Shown here: positions 30,070 to 38,342 of the stretch, piece by piece
Position numbering within the stretch: the stretch's first letter is position 1
How the letters are laid out: the number at the start of each line of letters is the position of its first letter
Source: Acidimicrobiaceae bacterium
GTDB lineage: Bacteria; Actinomycetota; Acidimicrobiia; Acidimicrobiales; JAUTXP01
Assembly (NCBI GenBank): GCA_030837965.1
Contig: JAUTXP010000051.1
Span: 85,485 to 130,872, forward strand
Length of the DNA stretch: 45,388 nt
Direction of reading: 5' to 3'
Notes under the pieces: generated by a model
The model's database searches: none
What the model saw: only the letters and a program-made list of their open reading frames with translations
What the model was told of the DNA's origin: nothing
Program-made: the position numbers and the translations under genes

Positions 30070-31693
30070 CAGGCCCTTTCGGTTCGGCGAGTGCGTGGCC
30101 GCCGGTGTCACCGGCGGCGTCGTCGTCGTGGAGCAGCAGGCCGAAGACGATACTGTCGAACAGGGCCTGCCAGGACGCCTCGATGATGTTCTCGGACACG
30201 CCGATGGTCGACCAGCTCCGCTCGCCGTCCGTGGAGTCGAGCAGCACGCGCGTCACCGCCCCCGTGCCCTTGGCCGTGTCCAGCACGCGCACCCGGTAGT
30301 CGGTCAGGTGGATGGACGACAGGGCCGGATAGAACTGCTCGATGGTGCTGCGCAGGGCCTGGTCCAAGGCGTTTACTGGGCCGTTGCCCTCGGCCACCGC
30401 GATGCGCCGCTCGCCGCCCACGTGGACCTTGATCACGGCCTCGGTCACGAAGCGGCCGTCCTCGCGGTGCTCGCTCGACGCCTGGAACGACTCGAGCCGG
30501 AAGTAGGGCTGGCTCCAGCCTGTCGCCCGCCGCATCAACAACTCCAGCGACGCGTCGGCCGCCTCGAAGTGATAGCCGCGGTGCTCCAACTCCTTGAGCC
30601 GGTCGAGGACCGAGCCCAAGGCGTCTCCGTCCAACGCCAGTCCCAGCTCCTCGGCCTTGAGTTGCAAGGTCGACTTGCCGGACAGCTCGCTGACCACGAA
30701 CCGGGTGCCGTTGCCGACCAGGTCGGGGTTGATGTGCTCGTACGCGTCGCGGGCCCGGAGGATGGCCGACGTGTGCAGCCCGGCCTTGTGGGCGAAGGCG
30801 GAAGGCCCCACGAAGGGCGCCTGCGGATCGAGCGTGAGGTTGACCAGCTCGGCGATGTGGTGGGACACGGCCGTGATCCGTTCCAGCCGGTCTTCAGGAA
30901 TGGTTCTTATTCTCATTTTGAGGGCGAGGTCGGGGATGATCGTGCACAAGTTGGCGTTCCCGGTCCGCTCGCCGTACCCGTTGATGCAACCCTGCACCTG
31001 CTTGGCCCCCATGCGCACGCCCATCAGCGCGTTGGCCACGGCCACGCCCCCGTCGTCGTGGAAATGGACGCCCACGTCCACGCCGTCGAACTGGGGAACG
31101 ACCGCGCCCATCACCTCTTCTACCTCGTGCGGCAGGGTGCCGCCGTTGGTGTCGCACAGCACGAGCGCGTCGGCACCCGCCTCGGCGGCGGCGGCCAGCA
31201 CCTGCAAGGAGAACTCGGGGTTGCGCTTGTATCCGTCGAAGAAGTGCTCGGCGTCGAGGAACACGCGTAGCCCGGCGGCGCGGAGGAACTCGACGGAGTC
31301 GCGCACCATGGACACGGCCTCGTCCAGCGACGTCCGCAGTGCCTCGGTGACGTGGTAGTCCCATGACTTGGCCACGATGCAGACGGTGGACGTATTGGCC
31401 TTGACCAGATGGCGCAAGGTGTCGTCGTCGTCGGCCCGCACGCCCGCCCTGCGGGTGGAGCCGAAGGCCACCAGCGTGGCCGTCGAGAGGGAAAGCTCGC
31501 TCGGTGCCCGGTCGAAGAACTCGATGTCCTTCGGGTTGGCGCCGGGCCAGCCCCCCTCGATGTAGTGCACGCCCAGGTGGTCCAACTGCTCGGCCACGCG
31601 CAGCTTGTCCTCGACGGTGAGCGACAGGCCCTCGCGCTGGCTGCCGTCGCGCAGGGTCGTGTCGTAGATCTCTACCGCATCAGGTACCGACAT
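30056..31693 (-). CDS. cimA: Citramalate synthase
   Basis: 545 residues of the DRE-TIM metallolyase family, CimA type (TIGR00977). It condenses pyruvate and acetyl-CoA to citramalate, the threonine-independent entry to isoleucine (EC 2.3.3.21). VEIYDTTLRDGSQREG (about 7-22) supplies the DRE motif, and VGVHFHDDGG holds the two metal-binding His. The long form with FVGPSAFAHKAGLH and the C-terminal regulatory domain (EAVIKVHVGGERRIAVAEGN) distinguishes it from LeuA. Around 30897-30920 the codons become AAA ATG AGA ATA AGA ACC ATT, unlike the rest of this high-GC gene. ATG 31693 overlaps ilvE by 14 bp. Confidence 0.95.
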   Translation of the reverse strand: MSVPDAVEIYDTTLRDGSQREGLSLTVEDKLRVAEQLDHLGVHYIEGGWPGANPKDIEFFDRAPSELSLSTATLVAFGSTRRAGVRADDDDTLRHLVKANTSTVCIVAKSWDYHVTEALRTSLDEAVSMVRDSVEFLRAAGLRVFLDAEHFFDGYKRNPEFSLQVLAAAAEAGADALVLCDTNGGTLPHEVEEVMGAVVPQFDGVDVGVHFHDDGGVAVANALMGVRMGAKQVQGCINGYGERTGNANLCTIIPDLALKMRIRTIPEDRLERITAVSHHIAELVNLTLDPQAPFVGPSAFAHKAGLHTSAILRARDAYEHINPDLVGNGTRFVVSELSGKSTLQLKAEELGLALDGDALGSVLDRLKELEHRGYHFEAADASLELLMRRATGWSQPYFRLESFQASSEHREDGRFVTEAVIKVHVGGERRIAVAEGNGPVNALDQALRSTIEQFYPALSSIHLTDYRVRVLDTAKGTGAVTRVLLDSTDGERSWSTIGVSENIIEASWQALFDSIVFGLLLHDDDAAGDTGGHALAEPKGPDGTA

Positions 31694-32600
31694 GCTCGAG
31701 CCAGTCCTTGTACCGGTCGACCTCGCCCTTCACCGTGGCGAAGAACGTCTCCTGGATCTTGCGGGTGATGGGCCCGGGCTCGCCGATCTCCCTGTCGTCC
31801 ACCGACCGGATGGGCACCACCTCGGCCGCCGTCCCCGAGAGGAATGCCTCTTCGCAGACGTAGAGGTCGGACCGCAAGATGTTGCCGGTCTGCACCTCCA
31901 CACCGAGGTCCCGGGCGATGGCGAAGATGGACTTCTGGGTGATGCCTTCGAGCGCGCCTGCGGAGACGGGCGGAGTGATGATGCGGCCGTCCTTCACCAC
32001 GAAGATGTTCTCGCCCGTGCACTCGCTGATGTAGCCCTGCGGCGATAGCAGCACGGCCTCGTCGTAGCCGGCCTTGAGGGCCTCGATCTTGGCCAGTGAC
32101 GAGTTGATGTACATGCCCGTGGCCTTGACCGCGGGCGGGATGGCATTGGGGTCGTGGCGCTGCCACGAGCTGACCTTGAGCCGCACTCCGTGCTCGATGC
32201 CCTCGTCGCCCAGGTACGTGCCCCATGGCCACACGGCGATGGACACGTTGATCGGACAGGGCATGGGGTTGAGCCCCATCTCGCCATAACCCGTGTAGAT
32301 GATGGGCCGGATGTAGCACGAGTCGATCTTGTTGACCCGCACCGTCTCCTTGGTCGCCTCCACGATCTGGTCGAAGGAGAAGGGCACGTCGATCAACAGC
32401 ATCTTGGCCGAGTTGAACAGGCGCTCGATGTGATCGGACAGCCGGAACACGGCTGGGCCCTGAGCCGTGGCGTAGGCCCGGATGCCCTCGAACACGCCGT
32501 ACCCGTAGTGCAACGCGTGCGTGAGGATGTGGACGTTGGCCTCGCCCCACGGGACGAGTTCGCCGTCCATCCAAATGCGCTCGGTCGGGGTGATGGGCAT
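31680..32600 (-). CDS. ilvE: Branched-chain amino acid aminotransferase
   Basis: 306 residues, a class IV PLP aminotransferase that makes leucine, isoleucine and valine from the 2-oxo acids and glutamate. IWMDGELVPWGEANVHILTH and YGYGVFEGIRAY are the N-terminal signature. The PLP Lys is in AVKATGMYINSS (about residue 160). DEAVLLSPQGYISECTGENI is the phosphate-binding and class IV pattern region, and FLSGTAAEVVPI contacts the substrate. ATG 32600 lies 14 nt after the leuB stop, with GGAGG upstream. It forms an operon with leuB and cimA, so its expression should follow the attenuator before leuB. Confidence 0.95.
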   Translation of the reverse strand: MPITPTERIWMDGELVPWGEANVHILTHALHYGYGVFEGIRAYATAQGPAVFRLSDHIERLFNSAKMLLIDVPFSFDQIVEATKETVRVNKIDSCYIRPIIYTGYGEMGLNPMPCPINVSIAVWPWGTYLGDEGIEHGVRLKVSSWQRHDPNAIPPAVKATGMYINSSLAKIEALKAGYDEAVLLSPQGYISECTGENIFVVKDGRIITPPVSAGALEGITQKSIFAIARDLGVEVQTGNILRSDLYVCEEAFLSGTAAEVVPIRSVDDREIGEPGPITRKIQETFFATVKGEVDRYKDWLEHVGT

Positions 32601-32614
32601 TGTGATTCCTCCCT

Positions 32615-33589
32615 TTACAGGCGCGACGCCACCGCGTCGCCGAGTTCTGAAGTGGTGCCCGACATCGGGATGACGTCGGTCATGGCTTTCTCGATGCGGG
32701 CGGCGGCATCGGCCTCGCCCAAAAAGTCCAGCATCATGGCGGCCGAGCGGACGGCGGCCAGCGGGTTGGCCCGGCCGGTGCCGACGATGTCGGGGGCCGA
32801 GCCGTGGACAGGCTCGAAGAGGGAGGGGCCAGTCCGGGCCGGGTTGAGGTTTGCCGAAGCGGCCAGCCCGATGCCGCCTGCTACCGCGCCGGCCAGGTCG
32901 GTGAGGATGTCGCCGAACAGGTTGTCCGTGACCACCACGTCGTAGCGCTGGGGCGACTCGACCAGGTAGATGCAGGCCGCGTCGACGTGGTTGTAGGCCG
33001 TCTCGACGTCTGGATAGTCGGCCGCCACCTCGTTGAGGGTGCGCTGCCACAGGTCGCCGGCGAAGGTGAGCACATTGGTCTTGTGGACCAGCGTCAAGTG
33101 GCGGCGGGGTCGGGACTGGGCCAGGTCGAAGGCGAAGCGGATGCACCGCTCCACGCCCATGCGCGTGTTGACCGATCCTTGGGTGGCGACCTCGTTGGGC
33201 GTGCCCTTGCGCAGCACCCCGCCCTCGCCCACATACGGGCCTTCGGTGTTCTCGCGCACGACGAGGCAGTCGATGGGGCCGGACGTGAACGGGCGCAGGT
33301 TGATGTAGAGGTCGAGCTCGAAGCGCAGCTTGAGCAGCAGGCCCCGCTCCAACACGCCGGGCGGCACGTCCGGGGTGCCGACCGCGCCGAGGAGGATGGC
33401 GTCGAAGCCGCGCAGCTCGGCCAAGGTCTCGTCGGGCAGGACGTCGCCGGTGCGCAGGTAGCGGGCGCCGCCCAGGTCGTAGTGCACCGTGTCGATGTCG
33501 ACGCCCGCGGCGCGCACGACCCTCAAGGCCTCGGCCAGCACCTCGGGCCCGATGCCGTCGCCGGCGATGACTGCGATCCTGTGACTCAC
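32615..33589 (-). CDS. leuB: 3-isopropylmalate dehydrogenase
   Basis: 324 residues, slightly shorter than many LeuB (about 350). It oxidises and decarboxylates 3-isopropylmalate, and in the citramalate route 3-methylmalate. [13 protein letters not shown] opens the protein. LRPF and [12 protein letters not shown] are the substrate loop, and [16 protein letters not shown] (about 220-235) carries the metal-binding Asp residues. [14 protein letters not shown] is the NAD-binding loop. GTG 33589 is chosen because it starts directly at [11 protein letters not shown] and has GGGAG upstream. It is the first gene after an attenuator, with ilvE 14 nt downstream. Confidence 0.95.
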   Translation of the reverse strand: MSHRIAVIAGDGIGPEVLAEALRVVRAAGVDIDTVHYDLGGARYLRTGDVLPDETLAELRGFDAILLGAVGTPDVPPGVLERGLLLKLRFELDLYINLRPFTSGPIDCLVVRENTEGPYVGEGGVLRKGTPNEVATQGSVNTRMGVERCIRFAFDLAQSRPRRHLTLVHKTNVLTFAGDLWQRTLNEVAADYPDVETAYNHVDAACIYLVESPQRYDVVVTDNLFGDILTDLAGAVAGGIGLAASANLNPARTGPSLFEPVHGSAPDIVGTGRANPLAAVRSAAMMLDFLGEADAAARIEKAMTDVIPMSGTTSELGDAVASRL

Positions 33590-33608
33590 AAAAAGGCTCC
33601 CGGGAAAT

Positions 33609-33634
33609 GAAAAACCGCCCACAACGTGGACGGT
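33609..33634 (-). terminator. Attenuator terminator before leuB
   Basis: In the minus-strand transcript ACCGTCCAC pairs with GTGGGCGGT (one G-U) around a GTT loop and is followed at once by TTTTT. This is an intrinsic terminator lying between a tiny leader ORF and leuB, 20 nt before the leuB start, so read-through decides expression of leuB-ilvE-cimA. Confidence 0.85.
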
Positions 33635-33639
33635 CGAGA

Positions 33640-33665
33640 GCGCACACCGGCGGGGCCGTGTGCGC
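33640..33665 (-). promoter_or_regulatory. Pause-type hairpin of the leuB leader
   Basis: GCGCACAC (33665-33658) pairs with GTGTGCGC (33647-33640), extended by a few G-C pairs around a bulge. It overlaps the stop codon of the leader ORF and immediately precedes the terminator hairpin, the usual order in amino-acid attenuators. Confidence 0.7.
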
Positions 33666-33697
33666 TACGGAATGACGGCTACCTGCTGGGTGGACAT
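33665..33697 (-). CDS. Leader peptide of the leuB-ilvE-cimA operon
   Basis: A 10-residue frame MSTQQVAVIP ends at a TAG that overlaps the first hairpin of the attenuator. It contains two Val and one Ile codon in a row of four (GTA GCC GTC ATT), two of them rare in this genome, so ribosome stalling for valine or isoleucine could control read-through. It has no leucine codon. This is inferred from position and codons. Confidence 0.6.
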   Translation of the reverse strand: MSTQQVAVIP

Positions 33698-33707
33698 GAT
33701 GAGGCGG

Positions 33708-33713
33708 AGTGTA
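33708..33713 (-). promoter_or_regulatory. -10 element of the leuB leader transcript
   Basis: TACACT on the minus strand lies 10 nt before the leader ATG. No clear -35 is visible; the upstream DNA is very C-rich. Confidence 0.4.
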
Positions 33714-33787
33714 CCGGGGCGGGGGCGGGCCGCGCTACCGAGCCTGGACGGCGGGCTCAGGAAACCCTTGCCGCCGGGGCTCGGTTG

Positions 33788-33819
33788 TGATATCTCAAGA
33801 TAGAGAGCTTGCAATATCA
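33788..33819 (+). promoter_or_regulatory. AT-rich promoter/operator candidate before the S8 protease gene
   Basis: TGATAT (33788-33793) and ATATCA (33814-33819) form inverted arms in a distinctly AT-rich stretch, about 85 bp upstream of ATG 33904. In this genome such an AT-rich patch stands out and is the most likely promoter region of the gene. Confidence 0.35.
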
Positions 33820-33903
33820 GCCTGGGGAAACGCGGTCGCACCCGTCTCTTGTCGTCGTCGTCGCCGGCCATTCGCCGCGCCCCGCCACTCGCAGGGGGAA
33901 GCA

Positions 33904-35919
33904 ATGCCGAAGTCCGCGACGCGTCCGCGCGCCCGTCTGTACATGCTCGCCGCCGGGCTGGCCCTCGCCTTGGTGCTCGGCGTGGTGTCGCCTGTGGCCC
34001 AGCGGCTGAAGCCCGCCGACGCGGTGGACGGCGATGTGCACGGCCACATCAACACCGCGGTGGGACCGATGATCACGGCCTTTTGCACCACCGGCGGCCA
34101 GGGCGGGGTGGGGTGGCAGGTCGATGGCGTGCGGCCCGGCTGGCTCTTCTCCGTCACCGCGGATCATCCCGCGGCCACTGTCGATTTCGACGTGACCTTC
34201 TTCAACGGCGCCCCGTGCGGCGGTGTCCGTCTGAAGACGCACTACAACCGGGCAGGCGACGAGTACGCCGTCGTGCCGCCGAACTCGACCTCCGCGCTGG
34301 TCACGCTGAACACCGGCGCCAACGCGGACTTCACCTACCGCGAGCTACAGCAACTGGCCGATGTCGGCCCGAGCGGCCACCACTCCCCCACCGTCGTCGC
34401 CATCGTCGAGCCGAACGGCTTCAATCCGTATCACGTGGACTTCCTCGGCAGCGAGCACCCGTGGAACAAAGACGCCGACTCGCAAAACGACATCGACTTC
34501 AGTGCCGACCCCGGGGGTTACGTAGCGGGCTATCCGGCAGGGGTCACCGCCCTCCCGATTCATCTGTCATCCGACCCGACCACCATGGTGGAGTCCCTGC
34601 GGTCACAGGACACCGATGCATGGAACTCGTTCACGACCTCGGATACCGACCACCCCGCCCACATCTTCCGCTTCAAGGACACCAAGATCATCGGCGCGGT
34701 CCGCTTCGGCGCGTCCTTCTGGGCGGACAACAACGCGCATGGGACCCGCTCCGCCGCGGTCGCCGCGGGCAACATCCATGGCACGTGCCCCGAGTGCCTC
34801 GTCGTCCTCGTCGCCGGCACCAGCGGCTTCAAGTGGGCGACCCAGCAGAGCTGGATCGACGTGGTGTCGAACTCGTACGAGTCCCGATGGAACAACCTCC
34901 CCCCAGTGAATGCCGAAGGCGCCAGCTTCACCGTGCGGGACAACCTCGGCAACGACGGCACCATCGCCGAGGCCAGTCGACAGGCAGCCATTGCCGGACA
35001 GTCGGTGGTATGGGCCGGAGGGAATGGCGTGCTCGACTCGTGGGACGCGCCGCAGACGACGTACTCGTCGTCCATGAAGGGCCCGGACTGGGTCGTCACC
35101 GTCGGCGCGGGCAACGACGACGGGCAGGACTACCTCGGGTCGGGCAAGCCGGTCGACATCTCAGGGCCGGGCAACGGATACCCCTCGACGGGCGGCGATG
35201 CCGACTTCCGCAAGCAGACCGTGGCCGGCACCGGAACGCACTCGGGCACGTCCAACGCCACCCCCGTCGTCGCAGGGACGCTGGCGAAGATCATCCAGAT
35301 GGGCCGGGACCTGCTGGGCGACGAAACCGGGGGGCACAGCGGCGGCGACGTGGCCCGCGCCACCTGGGCCAGACGACGAGCCCAGACCGCGCAGGGCCCG
35401 AACTGGTGCGGCGCGGCCAATCCCACGTGCCCCCTCGATGACGGCGTGCTCAGCCGCAAGGAGGTCGAGCAGACGCTGTTCGAGAACGTGTTGCCGTGGC
35501 CGGTGCGGGTGCCGACCATCCTGAACGGGCCGCTGAACTCGCCAGGAGGCGGTCCGGCCGGCGCGCCGATTGCGACCACTCCGTACGGCTACTACTACGT
35601 CGGCCATGGCGTGGTGGGCGGGCTCCAAGACCCCAGCCGGCTCCCGCTCGTGAACCTGCACTTGTGGCAGGCCCTCCAAGGCGACGTAGCGCCGTATCCC
35701 CGGCCCGCAGCCGAGCACAACTGGATGACGGTGGACTCCAAGTGCAGGCAGCACCTATGGCCTGGCCAGTGGGCGGACGGCTATTACCACGGCCAAGCGT
35801 TGCAACTCGACCCTGTGGCCGACGCGCTGGCCATCGCGTGGAACGACTGGTGCCAACAGGTGCCGGAAGGCGCCTTCGACCAACTGCCCGACGCGCCGAC
35901 CACCGCCGGTTCGCACTAA
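33904..35919 (+). CDS. Secreted subtilisin-like (S8) serine peptidase
   Basis: 671 residues with a signal peptide (about 1-35, LYMLAAGLALALVLGVV). The S8 core starts at VVAIVEPNGFNPYHVDF, where the catalytic Asp of the usual VAIVDTG motif is replaced by Glu. The His is in NNAHGTRSAAVAAG (His 279) and the Ser in SGTSNATPVVAGTLA (Ser 450), with the oxyanion Asn probably in WAGGNG. A C-terminal extension of about 200 residues with several Cys and Trp follows. It should be secreted; activity with a Glu in the triad is uncertain. ATG 33904 has the ribosome site AGGGGGAAG. Confidence 0.85.
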   Translation: MPKSATRPRARLYMLAAGLALALVLGVVSPVAQRLKPADAVDGDVHGHINTAVGPMITAFCTTGGQGGVGWQVDGVRPGWLFSVTADHPAATVDFDVTFFNGAPCGGVRLKTHYNRAGDEYAVVPPNSTSALVTLNTGANADFTYRELQQLADVGPSGHHSPTVVAIVEPNGFNPYHVDFLGSEHPWNKDADSQNDIDFSADPGGYVAGYPAGVTALPIHLSSDPTTMVESLRSQDTDAWNSFTTSDTDHPAHIFRFKDTKIIGAVRFGASFWADNNAHGTRSAAVAAGNIHGTCPECLVVLVAGTSGFKWATQQSWIDVVSNSYESRWNNLPPVNAEGASFTVRDNLGNDGTIAEASRQAAIAGQSVVWAGGNGVLDSWDAPQTTYSSSMKGPDWVVTVGAGNDDGQDYLGSGKPVDISGPGNGYPSTGGDADFRKQTVAGTGTHSGTSNATPVVAGTLAKIIQMGRDLLGDETGGHSGGDVARATWARRRAQTAQGPNWCGAANPTCPLDDGVLSRKEVEQTLFENVLPWPVRVPTILNGPLNSPGGGPAGAPIATTPYGYYYVGHGVVGGLQDPSRLPLVNLHLWQALQGDVAPYPRPAAEHNWMTVDSKCRQHLWPGQWADGYYHGQALQLDPVADALAIAWNDWCQQVPEGAFDQLPDAPTTAGSH

Positions 35920-35942
35920 AGCCCGCAGCCGAGCGGGGCCGC

Positions 35943-35948
35943 TAGCGT
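35943..35948 (+). promoter_or_regulatory. -10 element of greA
   Basis: TAGCGT lies 7 nt before GTG 35956 and no ribosome site is present, which suggests a leaderless greA transcript starting at or next to the GTG. Confidence 0.45.
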
Positions 35949-35955
35949 TTGGGGT

Positions 35956-36429
35956 GTGACCGACACGCCGCCCACGCAGTTGTCCCGCGACGCGTACGAC
36001 CGCCTCCAGGCCGAGCTGGAGGACCTCAAGACTCGCGGTCGGGTCGAGATCGCCAGGGCCATCGAGGCGGCGCGGATGCTGGGCGACCTGTCCGAGAACG
36101 GCGACTACCACGCGGCCAAGGACAGCCAGGGGAAGATGGAGTCGCGGGTCCGCCAACTCGAGGCCATTCTCAAGCGCGCCACGATTGTGGAGGCGTCCAA
36201 CGAGGAGGTCGGGCCCGGAGCCGTCGTGGGCATCCGCTACGAGGGCGACGAAGACGTGGAGCGCTACCTCATCGGGTCCATCGAGGAGCGCCACCACGAG
36301 GTCGACGTCATGTCGCCCAGCTCCCCCCTCGGCAGCGCGCTGTTGGGCAAGCGGGTGGGCGACGTGGTCGAGTACGAGGTGCCGAGCGGTGCCCGGCTCA
36401 AGGTCGAGATCGTCGAGATTCGGGCCTGA
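35956..36429 (+). CDS. greA: Transcription elongation factor GreA
   Basis: 157 residues, the standard GreA length. The N-terminal coiled coil (about 8-75) contains the tip motif GDLSENGDYHAAKD (about 43-56), whose acidic residues reach into RNA polymerase to stimulate transcript cleavage and rescue backtracked complexes. The C-terminal FKBP-like domain has VGPGAVVGIRYEGDEDVERY and ends SPLGSALLGKRVGDVVEYEV, PSGARLKVEIVEI. GTG 35956 is the family start (TQLSRDAYDRLQAELEDLK). The GH15 gene begins 25 nt downstream and may share its transcript. Confidence 0.95.
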   Translation: MTDTPPTQLSRDAYDRLQAELEDLKTRGRVEIARAIEAARMLGDLSENGDYHAAKDSQGKMESRVRQLEAILKRATIVEASNEEVGPGAVVGIRYEGDEDVERYLIGSIEERHHEVDVMSPSSPLGSALLGKRVGDVVEYEVPSGARLKVEIVEIRA

Positions 36430-36454
36430 CCGCCGGCGCGCACGGCTTGCACTG

Positions 36455-38206
36455 ATGAGCGGCGGCGACTCCCTCCCGTTGCGAGAGCGCGGGTTCATCT
36501 CGGACACGGCGACCGCCGCGCTGGTCGCAGCCGACGGCACCATCGACTGGTACTGCCCGGGCCGCTTCGACGCCCCTGCGACCTGCTTCCGCCTGCTCGA
36601 CCCCGTCGGCGGCGCCATCCGCGTCGGGCCTGCCAAGCCGTCGATGCCGCAGGTCGGCACCCAGTCGTATCGAGGCGACACCAACCTGTTGCAGACGGTG
36701 ATGGGCGACGTCGAGGTCCTCGACTTCATGCCGCGGGAGGGGTCGGCGGCCACGCCGCCGGGGCGGATCGTGCGCGTGGTCACGGCCCGGCGGGGTCCGG
36801 TCGACGTGGTCGTCGACGTGGTGCCTGGACACGCCTTCAAGCCCGCCCGCAACGTGCACACCTTCGCCACCGGGATCGCCTTCGACGGCACCGTCGTGCG
36901 AGCGGGCGTGCCCTTCGACGGCAGGCGCGCCACCGCCACGCTTCAGGCGGGCGAGCGCATGGTGGTCACCGTCGACGACGAGCACCACGAGCCGCTGACC
37001 GTCGACGCCGCCCTGGACCTGGCCGACCGCACGGCCACCGGCTGGCATCAGCATCTCAGCGCGCTGACGTACGACGGCCCGTACGCGGCGGCCGTGCGCC
37101 GCAGCCTGCTCGTCCTCAAAGGCCTGTCGCACCACGACACCGGCGCCGTCGTCGCCGCGCCCACCACCTCGTTGCCCGAGCGATTGGGCGGCGAGCGCAA
37201 CTGGGACTACCGGTTCGCATGGGTGCGCGACGCGTCGCTCGCCATCGATGCGGCCTACGAGGCGGGACTGCATGAAGAGGGCGAGCGGTTCGTGAGCTGG
37301 CTCCAGCGCATCTTCGACGGGGCCGAGTTCCCCCTTCGTCCCGTCTACGACGTGGAGGGCGAGCCCATCCGCGACGCCGAGCAGGAACTGCGGCTGGGGG
37401 GATGGCGCCGCTCGCAGCCGGTGCGCATCGGCAACGACGCGTCGACTCATCTGCAACTCGACTTCTACGCCGACGTGGTGGCCGTGCTGCACACGGAGCA
37501 GTTCCGCAGACGGTCGAGCAGCGTGCACCAGTTGTGGGCGCCGTTGTGTCAGATGGCCGACTGGTTGTGCGACGCATGGCGACAACCCGACCGCGGCATC
37601 TGGGAGATCAGGTCCGAGCCCCGGCACCTGGTGTCGTCCAAGCTGGCGTGCCACGACACGCTGGCCCGGATGACGGAGTTGGCCTTGGCCAGGAATCCGC
37701 TCGACATGGGCTCGGTGGCGTGGCGCGAGTCGGCGGCCGAGATCCTGGCGTGGGTGGAGAGGTACGGCTTGGCCGCGGACGGCGGGCTCCGGCAAGACGA
37801 CGGGCCCGAGGACGAACCCGACGCATCGCTGCTCATGTCGGTGTGGCGGGGACCGTGGCCGCCCGATCACGAGATCCCGCAGCGCACGGTCGAGCGGGTG
37901 CTGGCCCGCCTGTCCGACGGGCTGTACCTCCATCGCTATCCGCCCTCGTCCGACGACGGGCTGCCTCCCGGAGAGGGTGTGTTCATCCCCGCCAGCTTCT
38001 GGGCCGTGAAGGCGCTGGCCCGACTGGGCCGTTGGGAGGAGGCGCACGAGCGCATGGAGCACCTGGTCGGATTCTCCCGGCCCCTCGGGCTGCTGCCGGA
38101 GGAGGCCGACCCCCGCACCGGGGACTTCCTCGGCAACCTGCCGCAGGCCTTCAGCCATCTGGCCCTGGTCGACGCGGCCCTGGCCCTGGAACACGGCCCC
38201 CGCTAG
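36455..38206 (+). CDS. GH15 family glycoside hydrolase (glucoamylase/trehalase-like)
   Basis: 583 residues. An N-terminal beta-sandwich begins LRERGFISDTATAALVAADG followed by TIDWYCPGRFDAP. The (alpha/alpha)6 barrel starts near residue 220 with SLPERLGGERNWDYRFAWVR (about 241-260). The general acid Glu is in RGIWEIR (about 381) and the general base Glu in LGLLPEEADPRTGDFL (about 547). Actinobacterial members of this subfamily hydrolyse trehalose or alpha-glucans. No signal peptide is present, so it works inside the cell, most likely on trehalose or glycogen. ATG 36455 is the first start, 25 nt after greA. Confidence 0.93.
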   Translation: MSGGDSLPLRERGFISDTATAALVAADGTIDWYCPGRFDAPATCFRLLDPVGGAIRVGPAKPSMPQVGTQSYRGDTNLLQTVMGDVEVLDFMPREGSAATPPGRIVRVVTARRGPVDVVVDVVPGHAFKPARNVHTFATGIAFDGTVVRAGVPFDGRRATATLQAGERMVVTVDDEHHEPLTVDAALDLADRTATGWHQHLSALTYDGPYAAAVRRSLLVLKGLSHHDTGAVVAAPTTSLPERLGGERNWDYRFAWVRDASLAIDAAYEAGLHEEGERFVSWLQRIFDGAEFPLRPVYDVEGEPIRDAEQELRLGGWRRSQPVRIGNDASTHLQLDFYADVVAVLHTEQFRRRSSSVHQLWAPLCQMADWLCDAWRQPDRGIWEIRSEPRHLVSSKLACHDTLARMTELALARNPLDMGSVAWRESAAEILAWVERYGLAADGGLRQDDGPEDEPDASLLMSVWRGPWPPDHEIPQRTVERVLARLSDGLYLHRYPPSSDDGLPPGEGVFIPASFWAVKALARLGRWEEAHERMEHLVGFSRPLGLLPEEADPRTGDFLGNLPQAFSHLALVDAALALEHGPR

Positions 38207-38208
38207 CC

Positions 38209-38261
38209 CGCCCGCCCCCCGCCCCGCGCCCCGCCCCGCCCCCTGTCCGCGCCCCCCTTCC
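38209..38261 (-). other. Strong G-quadruplex candidate
   Basis: Just after the GH15 stop the plus strand is almost only C with single G or T breaks (runs such as CCCCCC, CCCC, CCCC, CCCC, CCCCC). The minus strand thus has at least six G runs separated by one to four bases, well above the four needed for a quadruplex. Confidence 0.5.
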
Positions 38262-38296
38262 AACTTTTCCACAGCACCTGCTGCTGTGGAAAAGTT
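38262..38296. repeat. Hairpin made of two inverted DnaA-box-like sites
   Basis: AACTTTTCCACAGCA (38262-38276) pairs perfectly over 15 bp with TGCTGTGGAAAAGTT (38282-38296) around CCTGC. Each arm contains TTTTCCACA, which fits the DnaA box consensus TTWTNCACA. It could act as a transcript 3' hairpin for GH15 or as a DnaA-binding site. There is no U tract. Confidence 0.6.
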
Positions 38297-38342
38297 CGAG
38301 GGGCGGGCAAGGTAGGGGTGGGAGTTCGGGTAGACACGTGCC

